Shown here piece by piece: positions 22,993-31,517 of a stretch of 64,000 nt of DNA. The DNA comes from Candidatus Methylomirabilota bacterium (GTDB lineage: Bacteria > Methylomirabilota > Methylomirabilia > Methylomirabilales > Methylomirabilaceae): the NCBI GenBank assembly GCA_003104975.1, contig PQAM01000009.1:1-64000 (forward strand), given 5' to 3'. The notes below the pieces were generated by a model. It saw only the letters and a program-made list of their open reading frames with translations, did no database searches and was not told the DNA's origin. A program made the translations under genes and the position numbers. The number at the start of each line of letters is the position of its first letter. Position 1 is the stretch's first letter.

Positions 22993-23139
22993 ATGCTTAT
23001 GATTGCAGGCTTCAAGCCGCACCGTCTTACAGGCAACCTAAAACCCTTTTGGGGTGTGACCGTTCGGGCAAACTGGCGGATTATTTTTCGCTTCGAGGAA
23101 AGCGACGTCCATGATGTCGATTTGATCGACTATCATTAG
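22993..23139 (+). pseudogene. Truncated HigB toxin
   Basis: The frame encodes MIAGFKPHRLTGNLKPFWGV, then TVRANWRIIFRFEESD and VDLIDYH, the C-terminal half of HigB/RelE-type toxins (normal length about 92 residues). A stop just upstream (TGA at 22990-22992) removes the first half, including the usual KxLKKF helix. The HigA antitoxin follows after 26 bases. It is probably inactive. Confidence 0.75.
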
Positions 23140-23165
23140 TCAGCACGATGAAAGGGGAACTCGTT

Positions 23166-23471
23166 ATGGGTATGAAGAACCCCCCGCATCCCGGCAGGAT
23201 TGTTCGCCAGGAGTGCATTGAGCCGCTTGGCTTGACAGTTACTGACGCTGCGGCGCGGCTCGGCATCACGCGTCAGGCCCTGAATAACCTGGTCAATGGG
23301 AAGGCCGGAATTTCCCCAGAAATGGCCATTCGACTTTCCAAGGCCTTCGGCAGCAGCCCAGAGGTGTGGCTTGGGATACAGATGGAGTACGATCTTGCTC
23401 AGGCGGTCAAACAGGCCGGACAGATCAAGGTGAAAAGGATCACAGTCGCCATATCGGCGCATCGCCCTTAA
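23166..23471 (+). CDS. higA: HigA antitoxin
   Basis: The product of about 101 residues has MKNPPHPGRIVRQECIEPLG, a helix-turn-helix (TDAAARLGITRQALNNLVNG) and MAIRLSKAFGSSPEVWLGIQ, the standard HigA addiction-module pattern. ATG 23166 has AAAGGGGA 7 bases upstream; ATG 23148 is possible. Its toxin partner is truncated. The gene's 3' flank (near 23478-23502) contains only the right half of the GGGACCTCCTCCTTGGCCC terminator seen after PEP-CTERM genes. Confidence 0.88.
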   Translation: MGMKNPPHPGRIVRQECIEPLGLTVTDAAARLGITRQALNNLVNGKAGISPEMAIRLSKAFGSSPEVWLGIQMEYDLAQAVKQAGQIKVKRITVAISAHRP

Positions 23472-23635
23472 ACCTGTTGAGGGACCTCCTCCTTGGCCCT
23501 TTACTTGGTTCAACGGTCCCCCGGTTCCCATCCCCTTTCAAGTCTCTCAGCAAGAGCGTGTCGCTCAGACCGCATGACAATCACTGAGAATTCTGGCACA
23601 ATGACCGTGCGTGACAATTCGCGGAGGGGAGACGA

Positions 23636-23887
23636 ATGTGCGGGATTACACTGTCGATACCGGATGAGGCGTTGGCAGCGCTCAAGGTGAGTCCCGAGCA
23701 ATTGGGCGCGGAACTGCGACTGGCGGCGGCGATCAAGTTGTACGAGTTGGGCCGCCTGTCTTCCGGCGTGGCAGCGAAGCTTGCTGATGTGCCGCGAGTG
23801 GTGTTCCTCGCCAAGCTTGCCGACTACGGGGTGGAGACGTTTCGCCTGATCGAAGAGCAACTTGCACGCGAGACTCGCCTTGCCTGA
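23636..23887 (+). CDS. UPF0175-family antitoxin
   Basis: The 83-residue protein contains AELRLAAAIKLYELGRLSSG and VAAKLADVPRVVFLAKLADYG, the UPF0175 core. GGAGGGGAGACG precedes the ATG. The following gene starts as a DUF3368 toxin but is internally deleted (23880-24006), leaving this antitoxin without a working partner. Confidence 0.82.
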   Translation: MCGITLSIPDEALAALKVSPEQLGAELRLAAAIKLYELGRLSSGVAAKLADVPRVVFLAKLADYGVETFRLIEEQLARETRLA

Positions 23888-24006
23888 AATTATCTGCAAC
23901 ATCTCCCCGATTCAGTATCTCCACCAGTTGAACCCTCGGATTCCGATTGGCTTCACATACGCGCGACGCCGTATTGAAACTCGCAGGGGAGCGCGGGAAC
24001 TCCTGA
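23880..24006 (+). pseudogene. DUF3368 toxin gene with a large internal deletion
   Basis: TTG 23880 opens PEIICNISPIQYLHQLN, the N-terminus of DUF3368 toxins. The DNA then continues in another frame as LGFRLASHTRDAVLKLAGE, the usual C-terminus, ending at TGA 24004. About 100 central codons are missing and the join shifts the frame. The start overlaps the antitoxin stop, as in intact modules. Confidence 0.75.
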
Positions 24007-24273
24007 ACCTTTTCCCTTAGTGAGAGAGCCGCGCTCGACGATGTTCGGGCAACGGCAATCCCAGCGGCTGTCCCCGAGCCGGCGAGGTGGGCGGCGACAA
24101 GATGAGGTAGATCGTGGGGGTCGGCCTGCCGGTCATCACCGCCACGGTGACGGCACATCGCGCATAGTGCTTTCAGCAGAGCCGTAAACCAGATGGAGGC
24201 GCGAAATTTCTCTAAAAAAATCGTTCTCACGCGGCGGACAACGACAGGCCGTTTTTGGAAAAACGTAAAAAGT

Positions 24274-24292
24274 TGATCGACGACCGTCGGAA
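24274..24292 (+). promoter_or_regulatory. Shared upstream element A of PEP-CTERM gene 4
   Basis: Matches TGATCGACGACCGTCGGAA at 19793-19811, with the same spacing to the promoter. Confidence 0.6.
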
Positions 24293-24396
24293 CGCCTTAC
24301 AATCACACCCGGTGCGTGATCAGCAGTATAACTAGCGAGACTTATTGCGTTAGCAGCATCACACCGATCGATCATCGGATTGAATGCGCTTGGTAA

Positions 24397-24415
24397 GTGT
24401 CGGCAATCCGAACAG
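24397..24415 (+). promoter_or_regulatory. Shared upstream element B of PEP-CTERM gene 4 (candidate PrsR site)
   Basis: GTGTCGGCAATCCGAACAG, identical to 19917-19935, lies 112 bases before the -24 element. Confidence 0.65.
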
Positions 24416-24508
24416 ATGATGGCGTCACGGCAGGTAGCCTCGCAAACTGGATGCCCTGAACTGCCTTGTTTTCGGTATGTTAACATCCTTAAGTTGCGCT
24501 CAGCATGG

Positions 24509-24525
24509 TGGCGCGAATTTTGCTT
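24509..24525 (+). promoter_or_regulatory. Sigma-54 promoter of PEP-CTERM gene 4
   Basis: TGGCGCGAATTTTGCTT has GG and GC 10 bases apart and a TTTTGCTT -12 region. Start of transcription is expected near 24535, about 35 bases ahead of the gene. Confidence 0.75.
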
Positions 24526-24570
24526 GATTCTCTAAGTGAAGGCTCAGCAAAGAAAAGATAAAAGAGGAAG

Positions 24571-25380
24571 ATGAAATATAGTGTAAGTTCGCTTCTTTCG
24601 CGGGTGCAAAGGAGAGAAAGGAGAGAAAAGGTGAAACGTCTAGCGATGAACGTCTTAGAACGTCATGTGAACTTGGGACGGTTTTTGAGGATGGTACTTT
24701 TTACGATGATGGCGATGGGACTGGTGCTGTGGGGGAGTCCAGCGCGGGCGACGTCTTTAACTTTTGATCTAAATTTCGAATTTAGCGGAGCAACACCACC
24801 GGCAGGCACGCCGCCTTGGTTAAGGGCGACATTTGACGATACCCTAGACGGTGCTGGGGCAAATGGCGTCAGGCTAACCATGACTGCGCTTAATCTAACG
24901 AATGTTGAATTTATCAGTGAGTGGTCTTTCAATTTTGACCCGAGTCTCAACCCGACCTTGCTGACATTTACTGCTGTTAACAATGCTGCTTCTGTGCCGA
25001 ATTCTATTTCCACAGGTGTTAATGCTTTTCAAGCCGATGGAGACGGCAACTTCGATATTCTCTTCGATTTCCCCCCACCGCCGGGCAGCTTTGCCGGGGA
25101 GTTCACGGCAGGGGAGACAGTAGTTTATGATCTCGTTTATACCTCGGCGATTAGTGTTGCAGCGTTCGACTTTGACAGTGCCCCTGGCGGTGGTGCCGGT
25201 GCCTTCAGAACTGCGGCGCACGTCCAGGGCATCGGAACCAGCGGTGCTGGCAGTGGATGGATTGGACCTACGCCGGTTCCGGAGCCGGCGACGTTGCTGC
25301 TGCTTGGTTCCGGCCTGATGGGGATGGGCTGGTTCGGACGGAAGCGGATGAAGGGCAAAGATGACGATCGTGAGGCGTGA
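24571..25380 (+). CDS. PEP-CTERM protein 4
   Basis: The 269-residue secreted protein has an unusually long basic N-terminus before its hydrophobic signal (MVLFTMMAMGLVLWGSPARA), a beta-rich Asn/Thr/Phe-rich domain of unknown family, and the tail PVPEPATLLLLGSGLMGMGW followed by FGRKRMKGKDDDREA. AGAGGAAG precedes ATG 24571; internal ATGs at 24646 or 24691 would give a more usual signal length. It is a probable exosortase substrate under sigma-54/PrsR control. Confidence 0.85.
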   Translation: MKYSVSSLLSRVQRRERREKVKRLAMNVLERHVNLGRFLRMVLFTMMAMGLVLWGSPARATSLTFDLNFEFSGATPPAGTPPWLRATFDDTLDGAGANGVRLTMTALNLTNVEFISEWSFNFDPSLNPTLLTFTAVNNAASVPNSISTGVNAFQADGDGNFDILFDFPPPPGSFAGEFTAGETVVYDLVYTSAISVAAFDFDSAPGGGAGAFRTAAHVQGIGTSGAGSGWIGPTPVPEPATLLLLGSGLMGMGWFGRKRMKGKDDDREA

Positions 25381-25549
25381 GGCGGAAGGCGTGAGGGGAA
25401 GAAAAACAGAGTTGAGCGTTAAGCGAAGTGTCAAGTGTTGAGTGGGGAGGGACGAGTGGGGACCGATCAGTATTAAGTGATAAGTGTTGAGTGTGGGGTA
25501 CTTGACACTTAACACTAAACACTAAAACACTGCCCTGCGCGTGAGGCGT
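25381..25549 (+). repeat. Composite repeat, 169 bp, copy 2
   Basis: Appears identical to 22313-22481 and placed the same way, directly after the stop codon of a PEP-CTERM gene and before its terminator. Degenerate repeat continues to about 25625. Confidence 0.9.
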
Positions 25550-25652
25550 TAGGCGGAAGAGACTAAGAACTCAAAACTAGAAACCGCCCCGAGCGTGAGG
25601 CGTTAGGCGAAAGACACTAAAAACTAAAAGCTGCTCCGTTAGACAAAGTCAG

Positions 25653-25683
25653 AGGGCCGGAGAGGAAGTTCCTCTCCGGCCCT
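25653..25683 (+). terminator. Rho-independent terminator after PEP-CTERM gene 4
   Basis: AGGGCCGGAGAGG and CCTCTCCGGCCCT form a perfect 13-bp stem with loop AAGTT, followed by TATCGTTTATCC. Confidence 0.85.
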
Positions 25684-25914
25684 TATCGTTTATCCTTCAG
25701 GGCTCCCACCGTTTGCGTATCCTTGCAGGCTGAGGACCCGTTCCCGACCGGCGGGCGCGATGAATCACGCCCCTACGAGTCCGGACGGACGATGGCGCGC
25801 GACGACACGTCGTGCCGCCCTTCGACTTTTCCGTACCCTGGAACCGGTCATGTGGCGTCACTTCGCTTGTTTCCTTTCCCCCTTTCTGATATAAACGACT
25901 GAAGGAGCTATCTT

Positions 25915-26153
25915 GTGCTTGCAGAGTTCATCGACAAGGCTATGGAACAAGCCGTGTACGACATCATTGAAGATGAAGGAACGTACTGGGGGGAAATTCC
26001 CAAGGTGTGTGGGCGCGGCACCGCACGCTGGAGGGTTGCCGGCGTGAACTCCGAGAGGCGCTCAGCGACTGGATCGCGATGCGTCTGCGCTTAGGGCTGT
26101 CGATACCCGTCGTGGCGGGCATCGACTTAAACCGACCTATCCAGCCTGTGTGA
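25915..26153 (+). pseudogene. HicB-like antitoxin with a one-base frameshift
   Basis: GTG 25915 (GAAGGAG upstream) opens LAEFIDKAMEQAVYDIIEDE, GTYWGEIPKVCG. The DNA then continues in a different frame as RHRTLEGCRRELREALSDW, then LSIPVVAGIDL, ending at TGA 26151. Together these make a standard HicB antitoxin of 79 residues if one base is restored near GTGTGTGGGCGCGG (about 26007-26020). No hicA is present upstream. It may be a real mutation or a sequencing error. Confidence 0.75.
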
Positions 26154-26163
26154 GTCGGATCTG

Positions 26164-26574
26164 TCATGCCGAGCGATGTGGCCGGAGGTACTGCGCAGGC
26201 GAGAGGATCAGGACGCCCTCTATGGTCTGTCCATAGAAACTGCCAAAATGGGAAAAGTCGCCGGTCAACAGATGGGTTGCCCGCGAGGCTATCGCGGCCA
26301 ACAGGATCGGGCGATCTTTTTCAGGGAGCTGACCACACCCGACAATCGGTCGATCCGGTGGAGCGATCACGATCACACGAACGGCCTGGAGTAGCTGTTC
26401 GAGATCTTTACGTTGCTCGGAGCCGTGGAGGTTTCGCCGCGCCTCTTCGATGGCGTAGGCCGAGGTTAGTAATTGTAGGTCGGGTAGGTTCCAGAGCCGA
26501 CGAAGACCGGCGTTCGGTCGACACGCGGCGGAATAGAGAATATTGGCATCGAGGAAGACACGGTCCACCCTCAA
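26164..26574 (-). CDS. PIN-domain toxin
   Basis: The 136-residue protein (MRVDRVFLDANILYSAACRP, EEARRNL, EKDRPILLAAIASRATHLLT, GDFSHFG) has the acidic PIN motifs in order, including the LLTGD.SHFG C-terminal form. It is coupled by a 4-base overlap to the AbrB-type antitoxin upstream. Confidence 0.85.
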   Translation of the reverse strand: MRVDRVFLDANILYSAACRPNAGLRRLWNLPDLQLLTSAYAIEEARRNLHGSEQRKDLEQLLQAVRVIVIAPPDRPIVGCGQLPEKDRPILLAAIASRATHLLTGDFSHFGSFYGQTIEGVLILSPAQYLRPHRSA

Positions 26575-26867
26575 TCCCCGGCCGGCTTATGATGACGAAT
26601 GGCGGCCGGATCGAGGCCCATTTTGCGGACCTCTTCGAGTGCGCGGGTGTAATCGTCTACATCAACTGCGTTCGAGAGGAGGAATTCCGCTCGACGCTCT
26701 GGCGTGTAGATTTCGACGGGCATGACGACGGCTGGACGAATTAACACCCCATCCTCTCGCTCCTCTGCGATCACCAGCGATCCCTCTTCGATCCCAAAAC
26801 GGTGTCGAAGAGCGGAGGGAATCACGACCGTTCCGCGCTTTCCTATTTTGCTGACCTCGACCATCAT
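26571..26867 (-). CDS. AbrB/SpoVT-type antitoxin
   Basis: The 98-residue protein opens MMVEVSKIGKRGTVVIPSAL then RHRFGIEEGSLVIAEEREDG, the swapped-hairpin AbrB DNA-binding fold used by MazE/VapB-like antitoxins. The C-terminal helix-rich tail should contact the PIN toxin. An inverted repeat TCTGA-ATA-TCAGA at 26897-26909 lies just upstream and may be its operator. Confidence 0.85.
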   Translation of the reverse strand: MMVEVSKIGKRGTVVIPSALRHRFGIEEGSLVIAEEREDGVLIRPAVVMPVEIYTPERRAEFLLSNAVDVDDYTRALEEVRKMGLDPAAIRHHKPAGD

Positions 26868-27157
26868 AATTCCTCACCCCTTTGTTGACGAGAATATCTG
26901 AATATCAGACAGTAGGATTGTCATTCTTAATATAGGCGATGGACATCCCAAAATCAAGATCTACTCACCTTCGTCCTCAAGTTAATCCCTGACCCACTCC
27001 TTGAGGAGGTGTGGTCTTCCATGTCCGGTGAACGTGACGACGTCCGTTGGTGAGAGGGGAGTCCGATGTCTGGGAAAAGGAGCAGGCGTGGGGGGAGAAT
27101 AAAGCGAGGTTCCACTCACCACTTCACACTTCACACTCAACACTTAACACTGCCTTC

Positions 27158-28399
27158 TCAGTCGACGCGGTAGGGGTAGCTGACGACAAGCTGCAGGAAA
27201 CCGACGTTTCGGAGGATATCTCGGCTGGTGCTTCCGCCTGTTGTATCGTCGAGTGTCCCATCCTGGAAACTGAATCGGTACGAACCGACCAGATTTAACC
27301 ACCTGGTCATCTGGTAGGTGGCGTTGAGCCCAAAACTGTAGACGTCTGACTGGTCGTTCTGTCGGTCGTTCCGGTAGTAACTCGGTGTTACGCTGAACGA
27401 GAGAAACCGGATCGGCTGATACGAAGCGCTGGCGCTGAAGCTCTCCGTATCGATGGTTCCGCCCTGCCCGATGGCGGTGGTCTGGCTGCGCGCATAGGTG
27501 AACGAGAGTCGGCCTTTCTGGAGCCGGTGTTGAATGGTAGCCGACACCTCGGGATTGGTGCTCCCTTCGCTGAAACGGGCGCCGCCGTGGAGTGTGACGC
27601 TGGTCAGCGGGGTAAACTCATGGCTCCAGATAAGGCTGCCCACATGGCTGGTGGTCGTCGAGCCCTCATCGGATACGGGTGAGGGCTCTTGGTCGTTAAA
27701 CTTATAATGGCGATAGGTGTAGCCGACACCCCATGTGTCCTGCCGTCCGAACTGCCGCTTCAGGTCGATGGAGGCGTTGTGCGTGTCGGTCTGGGTCCCG
27801 CCGGCCCGTTTGTCGTTCGTAAAGCTGTACAGCCCATTAACCGACGTCAACGGATCGACCTCATAGCTGAATGACGGGCTGGCGTTGTAGCTCCTGGCAC
27901 GCCTTCTGGCCGACTCGATGCCGGTAGTCAGGTTGAGGTCCTGGGGGGTTTCGGTTCTTGTGTAGGCGCCGCTCAGAGAGAGGGTCAAGGGCCGGATCGG
28001 GAGGTAACGGGCCTGCGCGGTGGCACGCCGCCTGAGTTGGGCGTCGTTCAACTCGGTATGCCTGGCGTAGACCTCGGCGTCGAAGTCGTACTTTGCGAAT
28101 AGCGTAAACGGGATGGAATAATAGCCGGCCTGGAGCCCGGGGGTCACGCGGGTAATGAAGTCGGATTTGCGCCCACGGCCTTCTCCGCGAGAGAAGATAT
28201 TGTCATCGAACACCTCGGCGACCGCCATCGAGGGGGTAACCGTCCATCCCACCTCCTGCTGCGCCCACCCCGTCGAGGGCAGGAGTGCGCCAACAATGAG
28301 GACGACAACCGCCAAGGCAGCGGCGGACCATCGGGTGTCATGTCTTATGAGCGCCTTTACGCACCGCTGAAGCGTTATGGTATTCTCTGCACTACACAC
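27158..28399 (-). CDS. Outer-membrane beta-barrel protein of the polysaccharide export locus
   Basis: The protein of about 413 residues has a signal region (LAVVVLIVGALLPSTGWAQQ) and then many amphipathic strands with aromatic girdles (FTLFAKYDFDAEVYARHTEL, LTLSLSGAYTRTE, GVGYTYRHYKF), ending in a strand with a C-terminal VVSYPYRVD. This is an outer-membrane barrel of the type found beside exosortase/EPS loci. The start is unclear: GTG 28399 lies in repeat sequence. It follows the export gene at 28428 by 28 bases, and its 3' flank is AGTGTTAAGTG repeat. Confidence 0.75.
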   Translation of the reverse strand: MCSAENTITLQRCVKALIRHDTRWSAAALAVVVLIVGALLPSTGWAQQEVGWTVTPSMAVAEVFDDNIFSRGEGRGRKSDFITRVTPGLQAGYYSIPFTLFAKYDFDAEVYARHTELNDAQLRRRATAQARYLPIRPLTLSLSGAYTRTETPQDLNLTTGIESARRRARSYNASPSFSYEVDPLTSVNGLYSFTNDKRAGGTQTDTHNASIDLKRQFGRQDTWGVGYTYRHYKFNDQEPSPVSDEGSTTTSHVGSLIWSHEFTPLTSVTLHGGARFSEGSTNPEVSATIQHRLQKGRLSFTYARSQTTAIGQGGTIDTESFSASASYQPIRFLSFSVTPSYYRNDRQNDQSDVYSFGLNATYQMTRWLNLVGSYRFSFQDGTLDDTTGGSTSRDILRNVGFLQLVVSYPYRVD

Positions 28400-28427
28400 T
28401 CAACACTCATAACGAGTCTTTCACTCT

Positions 28428-29261
28428 CTATGGGACCACGACGGTGTCCCCCGGCTTGAGGACGACCCCCTTTGCCGACTCCGGATACTTCAGCAACTCC
28501 TTCACATCGACCCGGATCGTCGATTTCTTGGCGCCCTCATCCCGGATGACCGTGACCCGGCTTTGGGAGGCGAAGGGCGTGAACCCCCCCGCCAGGGCGA
28601 TCGCCTGGACCGTACTCATCTCCTCGTCCTTATTGAGGGGGTAGACGCCGGGCTTGTTGACCTCGCCCATCACCACGATAAGATTCTTCAGTTTCGGCGT
28701 ATCGGGGAGGACAATGATGTCCTCTGGCATCAGCGGCGGGTTATGGGCCGTATCGACCTCACGCAACAGCTTGATGAGATTGACGGGGATCCGCTGGGTT
28801 CCCCGCACAATGTAGGCGGACGAGAGATCGGTCCCCTCGGCGATACCGCCCGCCATCGCCAGCGCCTGCAGCAGCGTGAGTTCACTTCTGCTGTAGTAGA
28901 CGCCCGATTTGGTCGCCTGACCCAGGACATAGACACGGTAACTGCCGACCTCCCTCAACGAGACCGTGACCGACGGGTTCTTCACCTTGGCTGCCAGTTC
29001 CTTGGTCAGATTCGCCGCTAACTCCTGGGCGGTCAGTCCGGCGGCCTGAAGGTCGCCGATCAGGGGGAAGGTGATCTTGGTGTCGGGCCGGACCGTGACG
29101 ATGGTGTCCAGGTCCTTATTGTCCACGACGGAGATGAAGAGGATGTCGCCGGCGCCGATGATGTATTCCTTTGACCACGACGGAGAGGCGGCCGTTATCA
29201 GTATCAGAAGAGCCGGCAAAACGGGGTGAAACAGGCGTGCCCAGAAGACGTTGCGCATCAT
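28428..29261 (-). CDS. Polysaccharide export protein (Wza family)
   Basis: From ATG 29261 (GGAGAG upstream) the 277-residue product has a signal peptide (LFHPVLPALLILITAASPSW), a Poly_export domain (YIIGAGDILFISVVDNKDLD, VRPDTKITFPLIGDL) and two SLBB domains (YRVYVLGQATKSGVYYSRSE, VVMGEVNKPGVYPLNK). It should form the outer-membrane or periplasmic exit of an exopolysaccharide. The frame extends upstream through REP palindromes to 29567, but that part is not protein-like. No lipobox Cys is visible, unlike classical Wza. Confidence 0.88.
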   Translation of the reverse strand: MMRNVFWARLFHPVLPALLILITAASPSWSKEYIIGAGDILFISVVDNKDLDTIVTVRPDTKITFPLIGDLQAAGLTAQELAANLTKELAAKVKNPSVTVSLREVGSYRVYVLGQATKSGVYYSRSELTLLQALAMAGGIAEGTDLSSAYIVRGTQRIPVNLIKLLREVDTAHNPPLMPEDIIVLPDTPKLKNLIVVMGEVNKPGVYPLNKDEEMSTVQAIALAGGFTPFASQSRVTVIRDEGAKKSTIRVDVKELLKYPESAKGVVLKPGDTVVVP

Positions 29262-29310
29262 AGGAACTCTCCATGCAGCGTATCCGCGTAACGTTGGAAA
29301 GAATGACGCG

Positions 29311-29339
29311 ACTATAATCAGTCGACGATACCCTGTCAA
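29311..29339 (-). promoter_or_regulatory. Sigma-70-type promoter of the polysaccharide export operon
   Basis: On the minus strand TTGACA (29339-29334) and TATAGT (29316-29311) are 17 bases apart, close to consensus. The start site would lie about 45 bases ahead of the export gene. Confidence 0.75.
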
Positions 29340-29367
29340 GTCAAATAACCCACGCCTCGGTAATTCC

Positions 29368-29863
29368 GTAGGGGCGCAATTTATTGCGCCCACGACCCGG
29401 CGCGGGCGCAATCGCATACGTCGAACATCCGCCCCATCCACAGGGCGTGATGAATCACGCCCCGACGACGGGCGACAACCCAACGGGCGCGATGAATCGC
29501 GCCCCGACGACGGCCACGCGGGGATACGGCCAATCGGGCGTGGAAAGCCCTTTCGGCTTGACATCACCGGATCGCTTCGTTAGGCTCCATTTGTCTGAAC
29601 ATGCCTATTGTCATTGTAGGGGCGCAATTTATTGCGCCCACGACCCGGCGCGGGCGCAATCGCATACGTCGAACATCCGCCCCATCCACAGGGCGTGATG
29701 AATCACGCCCCGACGACGGGCGACAACCCAACGGGCGCGATGAATCGCGCCCCGACGACGGCCACGCGGGGATACGGCCAATCGGGCGTGGAAAGCCCTT
29801 TCGGCTTGACATCACCGGATCGCTTCGTTAGGCTCCATTTGTCTGAACATGCCTATTGTCGTT
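29368..29863 (+). repeat. Tandem pair of 248-bp units built of REP-like palindromes
   Basis: Unit 1 is 29368-29615 and unit 2 is 29616-29863, differing by only a few bases; a third begins at 29864. Each unit opens with GTAGGGGCGCAATTTATTGC, contains GGGCGTGATGAATCACGCCC and GGGCGCGATGAATCGCGCCC palindromes, and ends with a GGCTTGACATCACCGGATCG stretch. Confidence 0.9.
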
Positions 29864-30325
29864 GTAGGGGCGCAATTTATTGCGCCCACCACGCGGCACG
29901 GGCGCGATGAATCGCGCCCCTACGACGGTGACCGAACAGGCGGGCGCGATGAATCACGCCCCTACGGTGGGTGATATTGTTCGCACGTTTAAGGCCCTTT
30001 CGACCCATGAGATTCGGAAGCAATGGGCTCCAGCGTTTGCCTGGCAACGCAACTACTACGAACATATCATTCGAGATGAGCGATCGCTCAACGGCATCCG
30101 CAGTTACATCCAGGCCAATCCGGCGCTTTGGACATATGACAAAGAAAACCCTGAAGCGGGACACGTGACGAACATAGAGATCAACCGCGTGCTGGCCGAT
30201 TACCACGGTATCATCGCTGTAGGGGCGCAATTTATTGCGCCCACCACACGGCACGGGCGCGATGAATCGCGCCCCGACGACGGGCGACAACCCAATGGGC
30301 GCGATGAATCGCGCCCCTACGGGGG
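29864..30325 (+). repeat. REP-like palindromes flanking a transposase remnant
   Basis: GTAGGGGCGCAATTTATTGC units start at 29864 and 30219, with GGGCGCGATGAATCGCGCCC and GGGCGCGATGAATCACGCCC plus CTAC units between and after. They bracket the transposase fragment and run up to the ribosome-binding site of bioB. Confidence 0.85.
29950..30219 (+). pseudogene. Truncated REP-associated tyrosine transposase (RAYT / Y1_Tnp)
   Basis: The frame encodes VGDIVRTFKALSTHEIRKQW, then FAWQRNYYEHIIRDERSLNG and IRSYIQANPALW, the C-terminal third of RAYT proteins, with the catalytic Tyr in WQRNYYEH. The N-terminal half with the HUH metal site is missing, and the frame begins and ends inside REP palindromes. 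RAYTs mobilise REP sequences, so this is probably a decayed member of the enzyme family behind this array. Confidence 0.82.
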
Positions 30326-30330
30326 GTGAT

Positions 30331-31362
30331 GTGATAGATGGGATGACGGCGCGGGTGCGGCGGATCGGCGAACGGGTGCTGGCCGGGGGGGCGCCGACGT
30401 TCGAGGATGCCGCGCTGCTCTTCGAGCGATCCGACTACGACGTCCATGAGCTGTTCCAGACGGCCAATCGCCTCCGGCTGGATCGGTTCGGCAATCGGAT
30501 CCATTTGTGCGGCATCGTCAACGCCAAGAGCGGCGGTTGTCCGGAAGATTGTGGGTTTTGCAGCCAGTCGTCCCGCCAGGCCACCGATATTGCGCGATAC
30601 AGTGTGATCGCTGCAGGCGACGTGGTGCTGGCTGCCAGGCAGGCGCGGACGTATGGCGCCTGGGCGCTTGGGGTTGTAACCGCGGGACGCGGCTACGACG
30701 CCGCATCCGAGGATTTCCGTCGGCTGGTCGAGGGGATCCGAGCTGTTGCGCGGGACGGCGCGGCTGAGGCGCACGCCTCGCTTGGGATCATGGGCGACGA
30801 GGAGTGTCGTCAGCTTAAGGCGGCCGGCCTGACGACCTTCAATCACAACCTGGAAACCGGCCGGTCATACTTTCCCAACGTCTGCACGACCCACAGCTAT
30901 GACGAGCGGGTTGCGACTATCAGGGCAGCCAAGGCCGCGGGCCTCAGGGCGTGCAGTGGGGGAGTGTTCGGAATGGGGGAGGAGCCCAGACATCGCGCCG
31001 AGTTGGCCTTTGCCCTGAAAGCGCTGGATGTGGACGAGGTCCCCCTGAACTTTCTGATCCCGGTTGAGGGAACCAGACTGGCGAACGTTACCCCAATTTC
31101 ACCCATTGAGATACTGAAGATCATCGCCCTCTTTCGCTGGATCCTCCCGACCAAGAATATCTTTGTCTGCGCCGGGCGGCAGCATCTGGGCGAGTTGCAC
31201 CCGATGATCTTTTTTGCCGGCGCCAGCGGCGTGATGGTGGGCGACTTCCTGACCACCAAAAACCGGAGCGTGGCCGACGACCTGAAGATGCTTCGTGACC
31301 TGGGGTTCGAGTTCGGCGAACCGTTGTCCGCCCACGAGCGTCACGCCGCCGCCTCGCGTTGA
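30331..31362 (+). CDS. bioB: Biotin synthase
   Basis: This radical-SAM enzyme of about 343 residues inserts sulfur into dethiobiotin. It shows the CxxxCxxC cluster motif in GGCPEDCGFCSQSS, then YDERVATIRAAKAAGLRACS, GGVFGMGEE and PLNFLIPVEGT, all typical of BioB. GTG 30331 lies 5-10 bases after a GGGGGG stretch that belongs to the last REP palindrome; ATG 30343 is the alternative start. bioA and bioD follow in the same direction. bioF is not in the window. Confidence 0.93.
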   Translation: MIDGMTARVRRIGERVLAGGAPTFEDAALLFERSDYDVHELFQTANRLRLDRFGNRIHLCGIVNAKSGGCPEDCGFCSQSSRQATDIARYSVIAAGDVVLAARQARTYGAWALGVVTAGRGYDAASEDFRRLVEGIRAVARDGAAEAHASLGIMGDEECRQLKAAGLTTFNHNLETGRSYFPNVCTTHSYDERVATIRAAKAAGLRACSGGVFGMGEEPRHRAELAFALKALDVDEVPLNFLIPVEGTRLANVTPISPIEILKIIALFRWILPTKNIFVCAGRQHLGELHPMIFFAGASGVMVGDFLTTKNRSVADDLKMLRDLGFEFGEPLSAHERHAAASR

Positions 31363-31385
31363 CGCCTTTAATGCCTATGCGATTG

Positions 31386-31505
31386 CATGGAATTCATCTG
31401 ACCCCCTTCACCTTCATCCTCTCCCCCAGGTGAGGGGAGAGGAGGTTTTCTTGTTGCCCCTCGCCCCGGGTACCCTCTGGGTGCGGAGAGGGTGCGGGTG
31501 AGGGG
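31386..31505. repeat. CCCTCACC/GGTGAGGGG-type palindromic repeat
   Basis: CTCTCCCCCAGGTGAGGGGA and GCCCCTCGCCCCGGGTACCC, followed by GGGTGCGGGTGAGGGGAC, form opposing GC-rich arms between bioB and bioA. A similar element is inserted in the exosortase gene near 9655-9710. Confidence 0.65.
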
Positions 31506-31517
31506 ACTTTCGAATCA

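Larger units (their letters stand above)
24007..24570. other. Intergenic region ahead of PEP-CTERM gene 4
   Basis: The first 260 bases show no convincing gene on either strand. From 24274 onward the region carries the two upstream elements and sigma-54 promoter described separately. Confidence 0.55.

Noticed and set aside
24007-24273. A gene between the broken DUF3368 locus and PEP-CTERM gene 4
   Set aside because: Frames on both strands are open for up to about 165 codons but have no ribosome-binding site, no domain features and overlap recognised TA sequences.
29262-29567. Long N-terminal extension of the polysaccharide export protein
   Set aside because: The codons are translated from REP palindromes and the promoter lies within them. 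ATG 29261 is followed by a proper signal peptide.
29368-30325. CRISPR array
   Set aside because: The repeated unit is 248 bp and nearly identical throughout, the short repeats are palindromic and unevenly spaced, and there are no unique spacers of constant length or cas genes.
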